Source: Siphonodentalium dalli
Lineage: Eukaryota; Mollusca; Scaphopoda; Gadilida; Siphonodentaliidae
Length of the DNA: 64,000 nucleotides
Direction: 5' to 3'
Assembly: GCA_032622095.1 (NCBI GenBank)
Contig: CP136061.1
Location: 2,046,001-2,110,000 of the forward strand
Shown here: in pieces, positions 23,211 to 35,306 of the stretch
How the letters are laid out: every line of letters starts with the position of its first letter
Position numbering within the stretch: position 1 is the first letter of the stretch
Program-made: the position numbers and the translations under genes
Notes under the pieces: generated by a model
Seen by the model: the letters and a program-made list of their open reading frames with translations, nothing else
Told to the model about the DNA's origin: nothing
Databases searched by the model: none

Positions 23211-25470
23211 GGATTGGCCATTTATAAATAGACAATCCGTACCTAAATTTGCATTAATTAATGGTCAATTCGACCACGCGTGGCACGAGAGCTTCGGATT
23301 AGAGACCTTTCGCATCATCACGTTTACGATTACGAATACGGATAGCTATTCGTAGTCGTAAGTCTATCCGTATGGCCAAAAAGTCCTTTCGCAAAACGAC
23401 TACGCGTAAGAGTTTTGACGAACACGTACCATAATTATTTCGTACCACTTTTACAACTCAAAGCGTGTGTTTGGTATACAGTCCCTTAATACTTCACTTA
23501 TCGTCTCATATGCAACAATGCGACAATCATGACCTGTTTATATTGTCAATAATTCGACCAGTCACAACGTACGACCCGGGATTCTCGTGATATATTATGG
23601 CAATACAGATATAAATGCCAGGTCATATGTGGTGGAAATTCAGTTCGTTGTTATCATATGGATGACCTGATAGGCGTTATGCTGATGGGGGAAGAGCGGT
23701 TCCTAAATTTGGACCTCACATCAACCACGACGCCACCACTTCAAGACCCTTTCAGTCTGCAATTTCATTTGAACGCGATTTCTGCAGAAAGACAGTCTAG
23801 TCAGATTATGCCATCCCCCACAATTTACGACAGAATTATCCCTAATTGTCATCATTATTATGTAATATGTATGTGCAAGGAGTGGCTAGAGGGTTTCCGT
23901 TGGGGTGTGCACACGACTACGGGCAATAGACCAGGACCCACCGGGCCGATCATGGTTGTTCGGTCCGGTGTGAGAAAATTGTGAAAACTAAACAAGAAAT
24001 CGCAAAATCCTAGCATCTAGACTGACCTCAAACTTTCCTAGTGTTGGAAATTTCAAACCTCATACTCTCCCTTAGTTTGGAAATTTTCAGTCAACGATTT
24101 TAACCAAATGTAGTAAAATATTGTTTTCTTAAACTCATTAGCAGTTTTTTATTGGCCACGGGGAGGGACCAGGACACACCGGGCGAAAGTTTTTTTTAAA
24201 CGTGAACAAGAAAATCGCAAAATCCTGGCATCTAGACTAGCCTCAAGCATTCATAGAGTTGGAAATTTCCAACTGATGACAATTCCAGTGACAATTTTGA
24301 CCAAATGTAGGACAATATTATTTTCTTAAATTAACTAGAAGTTTTTGACTGGCCACGGGGAGGGACCAAGACACAAGCTTTCCAAATGTTGGAAATTTCC
24401 AACCTGACACCCCTAAGGTTGGAAACTGATGGCCATTTCAGTCCAAAATTTTTATCAAAAGAAGGAAAATATGCAAATATGGTCCAAAAACAATAAATTC
24501 CCCACAATAAGTTGTTTGAAAATCAAACTACAAGAACATTATCAACCTATTGTTGGTGTAAAAATTTCCAACTAATGTTGTGTCAGGTATGAAATTTCCA
24601 ACTGTTGAAAATTTTGACCAAAGTTGGAGGGTAAGACACCCCCCCCCCCCTGTCGCCACTTCTCTGTGTATGTGTATTGGGAATCAAATATCCTATCTTA
24701 TCCAGGCCTATCACCTCTTTGGGTTTAGGAAATCAGACATAAGTTTGCTGTGCTCGCTGATGTGCATCACTTCTGATTTGTCCTATCAAATCGTAACAAA
24801 GTCGACACGGTGATGTTGGTGGGTGTGCCAAATATTATTTTAGTACCACCAAATCCATGTCAGTCGTGTATTTTTGGCGACTTGTTTCATAGTGTACTTC
24901 TATATATTACTGCAAAGTGTTGTGTCGCAGCCAGCGATTACTATCCGTTGTGAATAGCGATCTTATTTCGCGGGAAGCTCGAGATTCACGACGACGAGTA
25001 CAGTGATTGTCAATCTAAACAGCACACCGAGGTTGTAGCTCAATACAACTGGATGGTTTACATGATATAAATATACAGTCTCGAACGGAGTAAAGTGATA
25101 TATTGCAGAAAATAAATTTCAGGTGTTATTTGAGCTTATTAGAAAGTACACAAATGTTGGTGACGTAGTACCCTATCCGTATCCGTAATCGTAAACGTGA
25201 GTTTTGCGAAAGGTCTCTATTGTCCACTAAATCACGACATATATAGATAATCCTGCATGTTAGCTTCATATTTAATCTGAAGGGTAATAACACTATACAG
25301 AATGTACCTTTACTAAATAACAGCGACTTGTATGAGAAGAAGTGTTTTTGACGAAATAACGGAGATATTTGAAGAAGTGATTTTGACGAAATAACGGAAC
25401 TATTTGAAGAAGTGTTTTTAAAGAGCGTTAATTAATGAAAATTTAGGTACGGATTGTCCATTTATTAATG
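23211..25470. mobile_element. Element with long terminal inverted repeats (~2.3 kb)
   Basis: GACAATCCGTACCTAAATTT (about 23232) is mirrored by AAATTTAGGTACGGATTGTC (about 25440). Inside that, GACCTTTCGCATCATCACG and TTTACGATTACG are mirrored at 25180-25222. The interior holds the diverged ~205-bp repeats at 23975-24620 and a 108-codon frame (23658-23984) without recognisable motifs. Target duplication is unclear, so exact tips are uncertain. It looks like a non-autonomous DNA transposon. Confidence 0.65.
23975..24620 (+). repeat. ~205-bp diverged direct repeats
   Basis: Two and a half copies containing GTTGGAAATTTCCAAC-like words, ACCAAATGTAG and CACGGGGAGGGACCA, inside the long-TIR element. 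Confidence 0.65.
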
Positions 25471-25945
25471 TACAATCTTGTTGTGCGCGTTAGGTGTTAT
25501 ATCATACACACCTCCATGCTGCGATATACGTGAGGTGTGACCTTTCGACTATCTATGATAGGAACGCGGTAGCGTTCATGTTTACAACATGTGGCATAAC
25601 TCTGAAATGTAGACGATTATTTCACCGTTGGGTTAAATTAACGGCACCTTTCAACGCTAAGAATTGTAGAACATTGTAGTAAATTGATTATCAGAAAAGC
25701 CCTCAAATCTTACCAGGAACAACATGAGGCTTAACCACGCCCATCACTATGGGCATACTACATTGAGTGCATTCCCAACCCGCACTCTATAGATCATGTC
25801 ATGAATCTCTACTCTGGCTAACGCCGTAGATATCATATTCCAACAGTACAAAACCTTGGAACTTTTTGAAGTTTTGACATGGAATCTTATAGAGTCGGAA
25901 TACTAACGCCGGGATTATATTTCTGAGTTATTACCTGTTCCTTAA
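25471..25945. other. Non-coding stretch
   Basis: A short frame 25494-25679 has no recognisable motif. Confidence 0.4.
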
Positions 25946-26179
25946 TAATGCACTTCACCGTGGGTGAAGGCCGTAACTCGAAACTTCACGGCCGTAACTC
26001 GAAATTTCACGACTTAAGTAACTTTGTGACCGATTTTGTTTTTCGTCGCTTATATTTTATACAATTATGGAATATCTCCTGGGTAATTAATTCAATGTTT
26101 ATTGCGATATCGGCTCGGAACCATCACAGTGAGGCATGTAATTTCAAGTTGGGACCTTCACCAACAGTGAAGTACATTA
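25946..26179. mobile_element. TTAA-flanked palindromic MITE, family C
   Basis: Ends TAATGCACTTCACCGTGG and GTGAAGTACATTA are ~25-bp inverted repeats (CACCGTGGGTGAAGG mirrored by CCTTCACCAACAGTG). TTAA lies on both sides (25942-25945, 26180-26183). The left arm has a short tandem GGCCGTAACTCGAAA. Confidence 0.8.
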
Positions 26180-26563
26180 TTAATGAAAATAGACCATTAT
26201 AATATACACTGTTATAACTGGGTGGAGGAATCTATTTAGTACAGGGTTAACATGGACGATCTTTTAAACTTTAACGCCCGACCAAATTAAAAACCTGATA
26301 AATCGCCTCTGTATGTTTCGGGTATACCGGAAACAGCTTGACCGCCCGTCCGTTCGTTCGTCTACTGAGGCAACTTTGTCCGAGCTTTTATTCCAACATT
26401 TTTTTGGGATTTTAAAAAACAAAACATGCCACATATATTTACAGATTTATAGCAAAAAATCTAAAGATCGCCTCTTATGATGAGCTCACATTCTTCTGTC
26501 GCCCAATAAGTGGTAGATAATAAAGAGCGTTCTAAATTAGGAAGTTTTGTGATAGTTTCCAAC
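26180..26563. other. Non-coding with a repeat fragment
   Basis: CGTCCGTTCGTTCG and TTGTCCGAGCTTTTATT near 26345-26395 match the interior of the element at 53524-54231, so this is a fragment of that family. Confidence 0.5.
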
Positions 26564-26818
26564 ATATTACTTTATATTGATACCACGATGCCTGTGGTAT
26601 ACGCCTGATCGTAATTATAAGTATTGTTCATGTTCTTTTTCCTGATAAGCCGATAATTTGCTAAAGACATTCTGGATTATTTGGCGACAAAACGGGCCGC
26701 GCATCTTTAAAGACATATTACTTTATATTGATACCACGATGCCTGTGGTATAAAACTGATCGTAATTCTAAGTATTGTTCATGTTCTTTTTCCTGATAAG
26801 CCGATAATTTGCTTAAGA
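26564..26818 (+). repeat. ~110-bp tandem duplication at the minisatellite edge
   Basis: ACATATTACTTTATATTGAT through CCGATAATTTGCT occurs at 26564-26670 and again at 26707-26815, joined to the first minisatellite-like words. Confidence 0.85.
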
Positions 26819-26819
26819 C

Positions 26820-28468
26820 CAAACGGGCCGCGCATCTTTAAAGACATATTACGGATACAAAACGGGCCGCACATCTTTAAAGACATATTACGGATACTGT
26901 TCGGGCCGCGCATCTTTAAAGACATATTACGGATACTGTTCGGGCCGCGCATCTTTAAAGACATATTACGGATACTGTTCGGGCCGCGCATCTTTAAAGA
27001 CATATTACGGATACTGTTCGGGCCGCGCATCATTAAAGACATATTACGGATACTGTTCGGGCCGCGCATCTTTAAAGACATATTACGGATACTGTTCGGG
27101 CCGCGCATCTTTAAAGACATATTACGGATACTGTTCGGGCCGCGCATCTTTAAAGACATGTTACGGATACTGTTCGGGCCGCGCATCTTTAAAGACATAT
27201 TACGGATACTGTTCGGGCCGCGCATCTTTAAAGACATATTACGGATACTGTTCGGGCCGCGCATCTTTAAAGACATATTACGGATACTTTTCGGGCCGCG
27301 CATCTTTAAAGACATATTACGGATACTGTTCGGGCCGCGCATCTTTAAAGACATATTACGGATACTCTTCGGGCATCTTTAAAGACATATCACGGATACT
27401 GTTCGGGCCGCGCATCTTTAAAGACATATTACGGATACTGTACGGGCCGCGCATCTTTAAAGACATATTACGGATACTGTTCGGGCCGCGCAACTTTAAA
27501 GACATATTACGGATACTGTTCGGGCCGCGCATCTTTAAAGACATATTACGGATACTGTTCGGGCCGCGCATCTTTAAAGACATATTACGGATACTGTTCG
27601 GGCCGCGCATCTTTAAAGACATATTACGGATACTGTTCGGGCCGCGCATCTTTAAAGACATATTACGGATACTGTTCGGGCCGCGCATCTTTAAAGACAT
27701 ATTACGGATACTGTTCGGGCCGCGCATCTTTAAAGACATGTTACGGATACTGTTCGGGCCGCGCATCTTTAAAGACATATTACGGATACTGTTCGGGCCG
27801 CGCATCTTTAAAGACATATTACGGATACTGTTCGGGCCGCGCATCTTTAAAGACATATTACGGATACTGTTCGGGCCGCGCATCTTTAAAGACATATTAC
27901 GGATACTGTACGGGCCGCGCATCTTTAAAGACATATTACGGATACTGTTCGGGCATCTTTAAAGACATATTACGGATACTGTTCGCATCTTTAAAGACAT
28001 ATTACGGATACTGTTCGCATCTTTAAAGACATATTACGGATACTGTTCGCATCTTTAAAGACATATTACGGATACTGTTCGGGCCGCGCATCTTTAAAGA
28101 CATATTACGGATACTGTTCGGGCCGCGCATCTTTAAAGACATATTACGGATACTGTTCGCATCTTTAAAGACATATTACGGATACTGTTCGCATCTTTAA
28201 AGACATATTACGGATACTGTTCGCATCTTTAAAGACATATTACGGATACTGTTCGCATCTTTAAAGACATATTACGGATACTGTTCGGGCCGCGCATCTT
28301 TAAAGACATATTACGGATACTGTTCGGGCCGCGCATCTTTAAAGACATATTACGGATACTGTTCGCATCTTTAAAGACATATTACGGATACTGTTCGCAT
28401 CTTTAAAGACATATTACGGATACTGTTCGGGCCGCGCATCTTTAAAGACATATTACGGATACTGTTCG
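26820..28468 (+). repeat. 39-bp minisatellite with shorter 32-34-bp variants
   Basis: More than 40 head-to-tail units starting GGGCCGCGCATC and ending GGATACTGTTC. In the first ~1.1 kb nearly all units are 39 bp. Two 34-bp units (near 27370 and 27953) mark the ends of two ~580-bp blocks that share the same variants, which is a higher-order repeat. From 27960 on, 32-bp units lacking GGCCGCG alternate with full ones. Because 39 is a multiple of three, the array is open on both strands (13-residue repeat MSLKMRGPNSIRN on the minus strand); this is not evidence of a protein. Confidence 0.95.
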
Positions 28469-28872
28469 GATGCGTGAAAGTGATAAGTTAGTGCTCAGGA
28501 TCTGTGTCAACTGGGGGATGTATAATTCTACTAACATCTCCGAAAATCTCAAACAAATCGACCATTCCACTTCATAGAAAACATCGTCTGAACTGACTAC
28601 GCTCAATTGTAAATATCTGCATTTCGATTCGGGACGCAAATATCGGCGATTAACTAAAGCAAACAACTGCATTTAATTAATATAAAAGAATGACGGTGTT
28701 TGTTGTCAATTTGGATATAATATTTGTCCAAAAAAAAAAAAAACTTTGAGCAAGAGTATTGTCCATTTCGATGTGTTCACCATACCGGAGTATTTCATAT
28801 CACTTTAAACACAGCCGAGAAGTCAATTCTAAAGCTAACATGAACACTTGGTCAATTAAGCTACACATTTAT
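28469..28872. other. Non-coding stretch
   Basis: Nothing recognised beyond a poly-A run near 28730. Confidence 0.4.
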
Positions 28873-29307
28873 GACCCGCCATATCAAATCCAGTCGTAAG
28901 TCGGGATTTTTTTTACCCTGTGCCAATGCATTCTCTTATATATGCGAGTCGACCGTAGGTCGCCTCGCATATATAAGAGAATGCATTGGCCTAACAATTT
29001 TTTACAATTTTAATAATTTTTTCTTGTATTCTTTTACAATTTTATAATTTCACCCATACAGAGCCCCAGACAAACATAAGCAGACGACACTCATCTATAT
29101 GCTTCTAATGGGTAATGTATGTTTTTTATTTTATGTCCTAAAAAATGTAAGAAACATTTATTTAAAAAAAATGATAAAAAATTGTTAGGCCAATGCATTC
29201 TCTTATATATGCGAGGCGACCTATGGTCGACTCGCATATATAAGAGAATGCATTGGCCCAGGGTAAAAAATAATCCCGACATACGACTGGATTTGATATG
29301 GCGGGTC
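28873..29307. mobile_element. Palindromic MITE with 8-bp target duplication ACATTTAT
   Basis: ACATTTAT at 28865-28872 and 29308-29315 flanks inverted ends GACCCGCCATATC / GATATGGCGGGTC, with arms of about 120 bp. Each arm holds a full CCAATGCATTCTCTTATA...GAGAATGCATTGG hairpin like those of family B, so the arms themselves contain smaller palindromes. The 8-bp duplication fits hAT, P or Merlin superfamilies; the tip does not decide between them. Confidence 0.9.
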
Positions 29308-29475
29308 ACATTTATGTAAACATTATTAATATACAAGGAGATCTTATCGTAATTGAAAACCCAGAGAAGCATGCGCCACATTTCAGTAGGTATACTTATA
29401 ATTATTATAAATCGTGACCGCGGTATCATATTCCCTGCGTTATAAGCAACTGTTTTCGTCAGGGTCTTGCTATAT

Positions 29476-29940
29476 ATTTATGATCTCCCCCTCAGATGGA
29501 ACCTTGTAAATTAATATGAAAAGCCATCATTTATTTTCAAACAGAAGAACCAGAGGACAGGATGCATTTCCGCCCCATGTTCATGCCTTATGTATCAAAC
29601 GAATATATTCTTGCCTAAAAACATTTATTGAATATAAATGATCGAGTTGGCATCATACAGTACATTACATTATTATACATTGAACGCAGAATATCTACAT
29701 ATATGCATATGCTGTTTTCATTCAATTAATATATTTTTGGGGAAAGAATGGGGCTCTCAGTTGCTGGTACAAACTTCTATATATGGTAATATGAACTTAA
29801 AACTGTAATTTGCTAAATGAAATTACAATTTTAATTTGCACTATTACGTAACACTGAAATGATGTTCTTTGAATCATTTCTGGATTAAGACTCCACAGAT
29901 TAGCTCCTGAGTTAGGGGCTATCGTTGGACGAATTACCCA
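29476..29940 (-). repeat. Ngaro-like element, outer split repeat B2
   Basis: 465 bp nearly identical to 31624-32088. Its outer (left) edge is the window-left end of the element and its inner edge is ...GAATTACCCA. Confidence 0.9.
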
Positions 29941-30610
29941 CGTGCATGACACTTACTATTTCAATTGCAAGAAGACGCTGTTAGCTTCAAGCGTGTACAT
30001 TTACTAGTTCAGTTGCAAGAAGACGCTGTTAGCTTGGAGCATTACATTTAATAATTCAATTGCAAGAAGACGCTGTTAGCTTCAAGCCTGTGCATTTAAT
30101 AATTATATTACCAGAAGACGCTGTTAACTTCAAGCATTAAGTTTAATAATTCAATTGCAAGAAGACGCTGTTAGCTTCGAGCATGTACTTTTGATAAATC
30201 AGTTGCTAGAAGACGCTGTTAGCTTCAAGCATTTACATTTAAGCCTTGCATTGCAAGAAGACGCTGTTAACTTCAAGCTTTTACATTTGATAATTCAATT
30301 GCTAGAAGACGCTGTTAGCTTCAAGCATTACATTACTATGTCTATTGCAAGAAGACGCTGTTAGCTTCAAGCATGTACATTTAATAATTCAATGCGAGAA
30401 GACGCTGTTAGCTTCAGGCATTACATTTAATAATTCAATTGCAAGAAGACGCTGTTAACTTCGAGCATGTACATTTAATAATTCAGTTGCCAAAGATGCT
30501 GTTAGATTCACGCGTTTTTATTTTAATGCAAGAAGACGCTGTTAGCTTCGAGCATTTACTCTCATTAATTTAATTGCAAGAAGACGTTGTTAGCTTCTAA
30601 TATTTATAGC
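29941..30610. repeat. ~47-bp minisatellite within the element's spacer
   Basis: About 13 diverged copies built on GCAAGAAGACGCTGTTAGC and TTCAAGCATGTACATTTAAT. It sits between split repeats A2 and B2. The remainder of the spacer to 31129 has a short repeat of CAAATGGTGTGCTACAT (about 30818 and 30870) and a GGT-rich tract at 31065-31130. Confidence 0.85.
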
Positions 30611-31129
30611 TAATAATCTAATGCAGGATTACCTTGATTGCTTCAGGCATTAGCTTTGCTAATTTAATGTGAGATGAAGCTGTTAAGTAGTTTTGGATAG
30701 TTACGTGAAATGATATGCGAGACAGCATTGCTACATGTGTATCTTTAGACATTGACATTGCAAGGTCAACTGGTGGGTTACATATTCCAATATACATAAT
30801 ACGATAACTATGTTTGAACAAATGGTGTGCTACATATACATATATACATAATACAATAATTATATGTGAACAAATGGTGTGCTACATGAACAAATATACA
30901 TAATACAATAACTATATTACAGTTTGAGAGCATCTAGCAATTTGACCAGGAAAAGCCACGAGCAAATTTGGTGGCATTTCCTGAGGCATGAAATGTGAAA
31001 TGATTTCACTATCCGAGATGTATTATACAAGTTTACTGAGAATCTCCCATTCAAGGTACCCACTGACGGTGGTGGTTGGGGTGGTGGTGGGTAAATAGTT
31101 ATGCGGCGGTGATAGGGGGTGGTGGTGGG

Positions 31130-32088
31130 TAATAAATTATGCGCAATTTAACGTTGTTTAAGATTGTTGAAAGAATGGATTGTTGATGCTATAAATTCTG
31201 AGACAAAGAGAATCTGAGATATTCCATATTTGTAAAAGTGCTCATGAAGTAATGACATCATTAAGCTAGAATCAGGATTTGATTGGTTCTTAATATATAT
31301 TTCATGACGTCACTACGGAGTGCCGTGATTTCATTAGTTCTATAGATATCTTGGTTGGTGATGTAGAAACTGTCTATTCTCAATTACGGTATTTGCACTA
31401 CTCTAGTCTGGGAATCTTGATACCGTCTTATGCAAATCTAGTGGCACCAACTGCTGTCTTTCTATGTACGCTCGCGGTATAATTAGATGCTCATCTGCAT
31501 ATGAGCGTAAACATAGTTTGACCTTTGATGATTTTCGATGCAGACTCTGACAACCGTAGAGTATTAAATAATGACTTCGAGGAGTATCATAAACATTGAT
31601 AAATCGCGATGCATTTATCTCCCATTTATGATCTCCCCCTCAGATGGAACCTTGTAAATTAATATGAAAAGCCATCATTTATATTCAAACAGAAGAACCA
31701 GAGGACAGGATGCATTTCCGCCCCATGTTCATGCCTTATGTATCAAACGAATATATTCTTGCCTAAAAACATTTATTGAATATAAATGATCGAGTTGGCA
31801 ACATACAGTACATTACATTATTATACATTGAACGCAGAATATCTACATATATGCATATGCTGTTTTCATTCAATTAATATATTTTTGGGGAAAGAATGGG
31901 GCTCTCAGTTGCTGGTACAAACTTCTATATATGGTAATATGAACTTAAAACTGTAATTTGCTAAATGAAATTACAATTTTAATTTGCACTATTACGTAAC
32001 ACTGAAATGATGTTCTTTGAATCATTTCTGGATTGAGACTCCACAGATTAGCTCCTGAGTTAGGGGCTATCGTTGGACGAATTACCCA
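31130..32088 (-). repeat. Ngaro-like element, internal junction B1-A2
   Basis: B1 (31624-32088) and A2 (31130-31625) abut and share two bases (AT). Together they reproduce the two outer ends of the element fused, the diagnostic feature of split direct repeats. Confidence 0.9.
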
Positions 32089-32652
32089 AACGGAGCTGGG
32101 TACCAGCGGAGAGCCCCAAATGAAGGAGCCTGCATGTGTTTTACCCAACCACCATCAGGGGTACATGATTATGCTACTTGTGAAATAAAATTTTAAAGGG
32201 GAAGGAAATGAGAAGCACATGTATACAGGATAGTTTGAAGATGAGGTTATGAAAACTATCTACATGAGTATACCCTAAGCCGACCAACGACAGTAAAGAT
32301 ACTTTTCTTACGAATTTGAACTCATGATGAATTACTAGTGTCTACTAGTACCTAATTTGTTTTTCCAACTCCAAGACTTTCACAACCGCTATGTGTGAAC
32401 TGAACAAATATAAGGCAATCCTTAATTTTGTTGCTTGGGGTTGGTAGAACATACAGATCCAGTGGCAGAATGAATTCAAATTTCACAACTTTAGTAATAA
32501 CGCCCCTGCTATGAGTTGATAATATGGACATACATGTATGCAATAGGAAGCGCTATTTCTATGTCTAACAAACGTTGCATGACTAGCATGCACATGTATT
32601 GTACGTGTACCGATAGTTGTAAACACAGATTTCCATTACTGACACATTATTA

Positions 32653-33684
32653 TTAATGGGAGTTAAGGGTAGCGAGAGCTTCATGAGCTTTACGTAGAAC
32701 TGAGTCCGGTGTGCGAATATATCGTGTATAACAGTCTGATTCCCAGCGTCCTAGGGTTTTAATCAGGTGGTCTTCCAAACGAGCTTGGCACGCCGAACTA
32801 GCCGACCCCACACGAAAACTGTGTCCAGAGTAGCCACCGGTTGGAATACCAATGGACCGAAGCAAACAATGAAGTTTGTTAAGGAAATATGTTCTGCATA
32901 GTATGTTGCCCTCTCGCGTAACAAAGAGAGGGTCGTCTGGTTTGGTTGATCTAGATATCCGAGCTTTTAAAAAGGAAGCCAAAATGCACACGGGGCAGAT
33001 CTTTTGGAGGCAGAAGAATTTTATGGCTATGCCTTTTCGGAACGGGTCTGTTTTAGATTGTCGGAGATGCAGCACAGCTGATTCATGACTTTGATTAACT
33101 ATGAGATCTTGAATTTTTAAATAATTTGGATCGTTCTTTGTTTTAATGGTGAATTCGCCACATCTCAGAAAACCGAAAAAGGCCATGGCGAATGAAGCTT
33201 TCAACATGATGCATGAGTAGGAATCAAATGGTGCCGATTCAAGTGCTCATAATAATCTGGTCAACAGTGAATAAGTAATGGGTAACTTCTTCAGAACTGA
33301 TGTGGAATGAGTCCTCTTCTTTAAACTTCGCATAATTCCCGCTATTCTTGGCCAGGGAAGGCCATTAGATTGCTCGAGGGGATTTGGCAGACCTTTTGCA
33401 AGGTAGAAGAAACGTATGCCCGACATGTATAACTTTATAGTGGAAGCTGCTAACTGTTTATGGCCGGAACAGTAGGCTATGAATTTTAAAATTACTTCCT
33501 CGGATGTGATGGGCAAGTTGTTCTGCAAGTCAAGATGACAGTTGCTCATTATGGCGAATCGTTTGAAACAGTCTAATCCTATTTGATAGTTTATTCTGGT
33601 TTGTGGTGAAATGGACGAATACCACATTTCATTGACTGAATTCATCAAACTCATTCCATCATCAGCTCTGAAGGGGGTGGACAC
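32653..33684 (-). mobile_element. Ngaro-like element: tyrosine recombinase region
   Basis: Shows the catalytic signature of tyrosine recombinases in order: an Arg in GFLRCGE, HSFRVG (H-x-x-R), GRW and the Tyr in TRYIRTP. This enzyme, in place of a DDE integrase, inserts the circular cDNA. The region slightly overlaps the end of the RT-RNase H region. As a fossil it is described only as a part of the element, which has about one break. Confidence 0.85.
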
Positions 33685-35300
33685 TTGTGAGGGTAGATGT
33701 CGGCTTCTGGTGCCAGCCGGCGGAACTCCTGGAATTTACAACGGGATAATCGGTCAGCAATACAATTCTCATGTGATGGAATGTAAGAAGAATAGAACAT
33801 GAAATTCTGACGCAATGCGCACAATGTGAGACGCCTCATAAGTTTCATAATAATGGGAATTGGTGATCTTCCCTTTTTTAATATTTGGACGGTTGCTTCA
33901 TTGTCACATATGAATACCAAGCGTTTGTTACACCACATATGACCCCATAGAACTGCAGCTACAACTATTGGGTACAATTCCAAAAAAGCCATTGACCACG
34001 CCTTGGATTCTTGAGTATCTAGTTCTGGTGGCCACGCTGACTGAAACCAGTGTGGCTTATAGTACCCCCCCATTCCATGGATAGAACTAGCATCTGTGAA
34101 ACGATGAATGTCATTAGAAGAAATTGTTTGGGAATCCAGGAAGACGGAAACCCCATTCCAATTTGTCAGAAATTCGTTCCACATTTTTAATTCTTTTCTA
34201 CATTCTGCTGAGATGTTGATGTGGAATCTCAATTCAGATACGGTCGTCGATAATGCAATGAGATATGAAATGAACGATCGACCTGGAACGACCACTTTAG
34301 CTGCAAAAGCTAGATGTCCCAATAAACTCAGCATCTCTTGTTTGGTACATGTTTTTCTATGCAAGAATGAAGCAACCATATCCTGAAGCCTAGCTAACTT
34401 ATCTTGAGGTAATCTACTTTCCATCTTTTCAGTGTCTAATATGACACCTAAGAATTCAAGACAGTAAGTAGGTCCCTCGGTTTTTTCTAAAGCCAATGGT
34501 ATCCCTATCTCTTTGAATATGTTCATGAAGGTGGAGGAAATTGAATGCGCATCCATATTGGTGGGTATGACTGCCAGATAATCGTCTAAGTAGTGTAGAC
34601 AGTTGGGTACATTAAATATATTTGATGCTATCCAACATACCGCTTGAGATAGTGAGTCGAAGATTTTGGGTGAGCTGCGACTGCCAAAACACAATTGAGA
34701 GTAAAAATAAAATTTGTCTCTCCAGCTGATGCCATATAGGGGCCATAACTCTCTTTTAGTCGGTACCAATTTAAAAGCAGCCGCAATATCCGTAGAAAAA
34801 AGCTTACAAAAGGGGCCTAGTTCTTGAATAATTTTTACAGCATGATCGACTGTGACGTACGTTAGAGAGCAATGTTCCTTGTCAATAAGAGAGTTTATTG
34901 ACTTCTGAGTTGCCGAGTTGTGAGGTGCAGAGAGGTCAACGATTAGTCTCTGTTTTTTGGAAATTTTGCGTTCGGCAATGCCAATAGGGTTAATCCTATA
35001 GTTTGAAAAGGGTGGTTGTATGAAAGGGCCGAAAATAAAGCCTTGATTCAGTTCTTTCTTGATTAATTTGTCGACTGCTTCTGGGTTTTTTATTGCCGAC
35101 TGAAGATTGCGAAGGATTAACGGCGTTGTTGGAACCTCACTAATGCCAGTATTGAATCCGTCTGAGAAACCTTCAATTAAGTACTCGACAAATGGACGGT
35201 CGGGGTGATCTTTTAGAAAATTTGACAGAACTTTAACATTAACTGGCGTTTTAATGCACTTGGGAATTAAGTGAAATTCTTCTGTAGAAATTTTGTTCAA
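33651..35300 (-). mobile_element. Ngaro-like element: reverse transcriptase-RNase H region
   Basis: About 549 codons. The RT palm has HYLDDYLAV (the YLDD form usual in DIRS/Ngaro RTs), preceded by DIAAAFKLVP and FGSRSSPKIF. RNase H follows with FTDAS, FLELYPIV, CDNEA and ADRLSR, supplying the acidic residues. No methyltransferase-like domain of the DIRS/PAT type is seen, which favours Ngaro. Confidence 0.9.
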
Positions 35301-35306
35301 GTCCAG

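Noticed and set aside
26779-27934. Two ~190-codon minus-strand frames of a 13-residue repeat
   Set aside because: They follow from a 39-bp minisatellite being a multiple of three; the plus strand is open as well and no start, splice or flanking coding context exists.
29091-29429. Opposed 112- and 66-codon frames with similar residues
   Set aside because: Both arise from the palindromic MITE hairpins, which read alike on both strands.
29950-30600. CRISPR-like or regular spaced repeat array
   Set aside because: The unit is a diverged ~47-bp minisatellite without unique spacers, in a eukaryotic retroelement.
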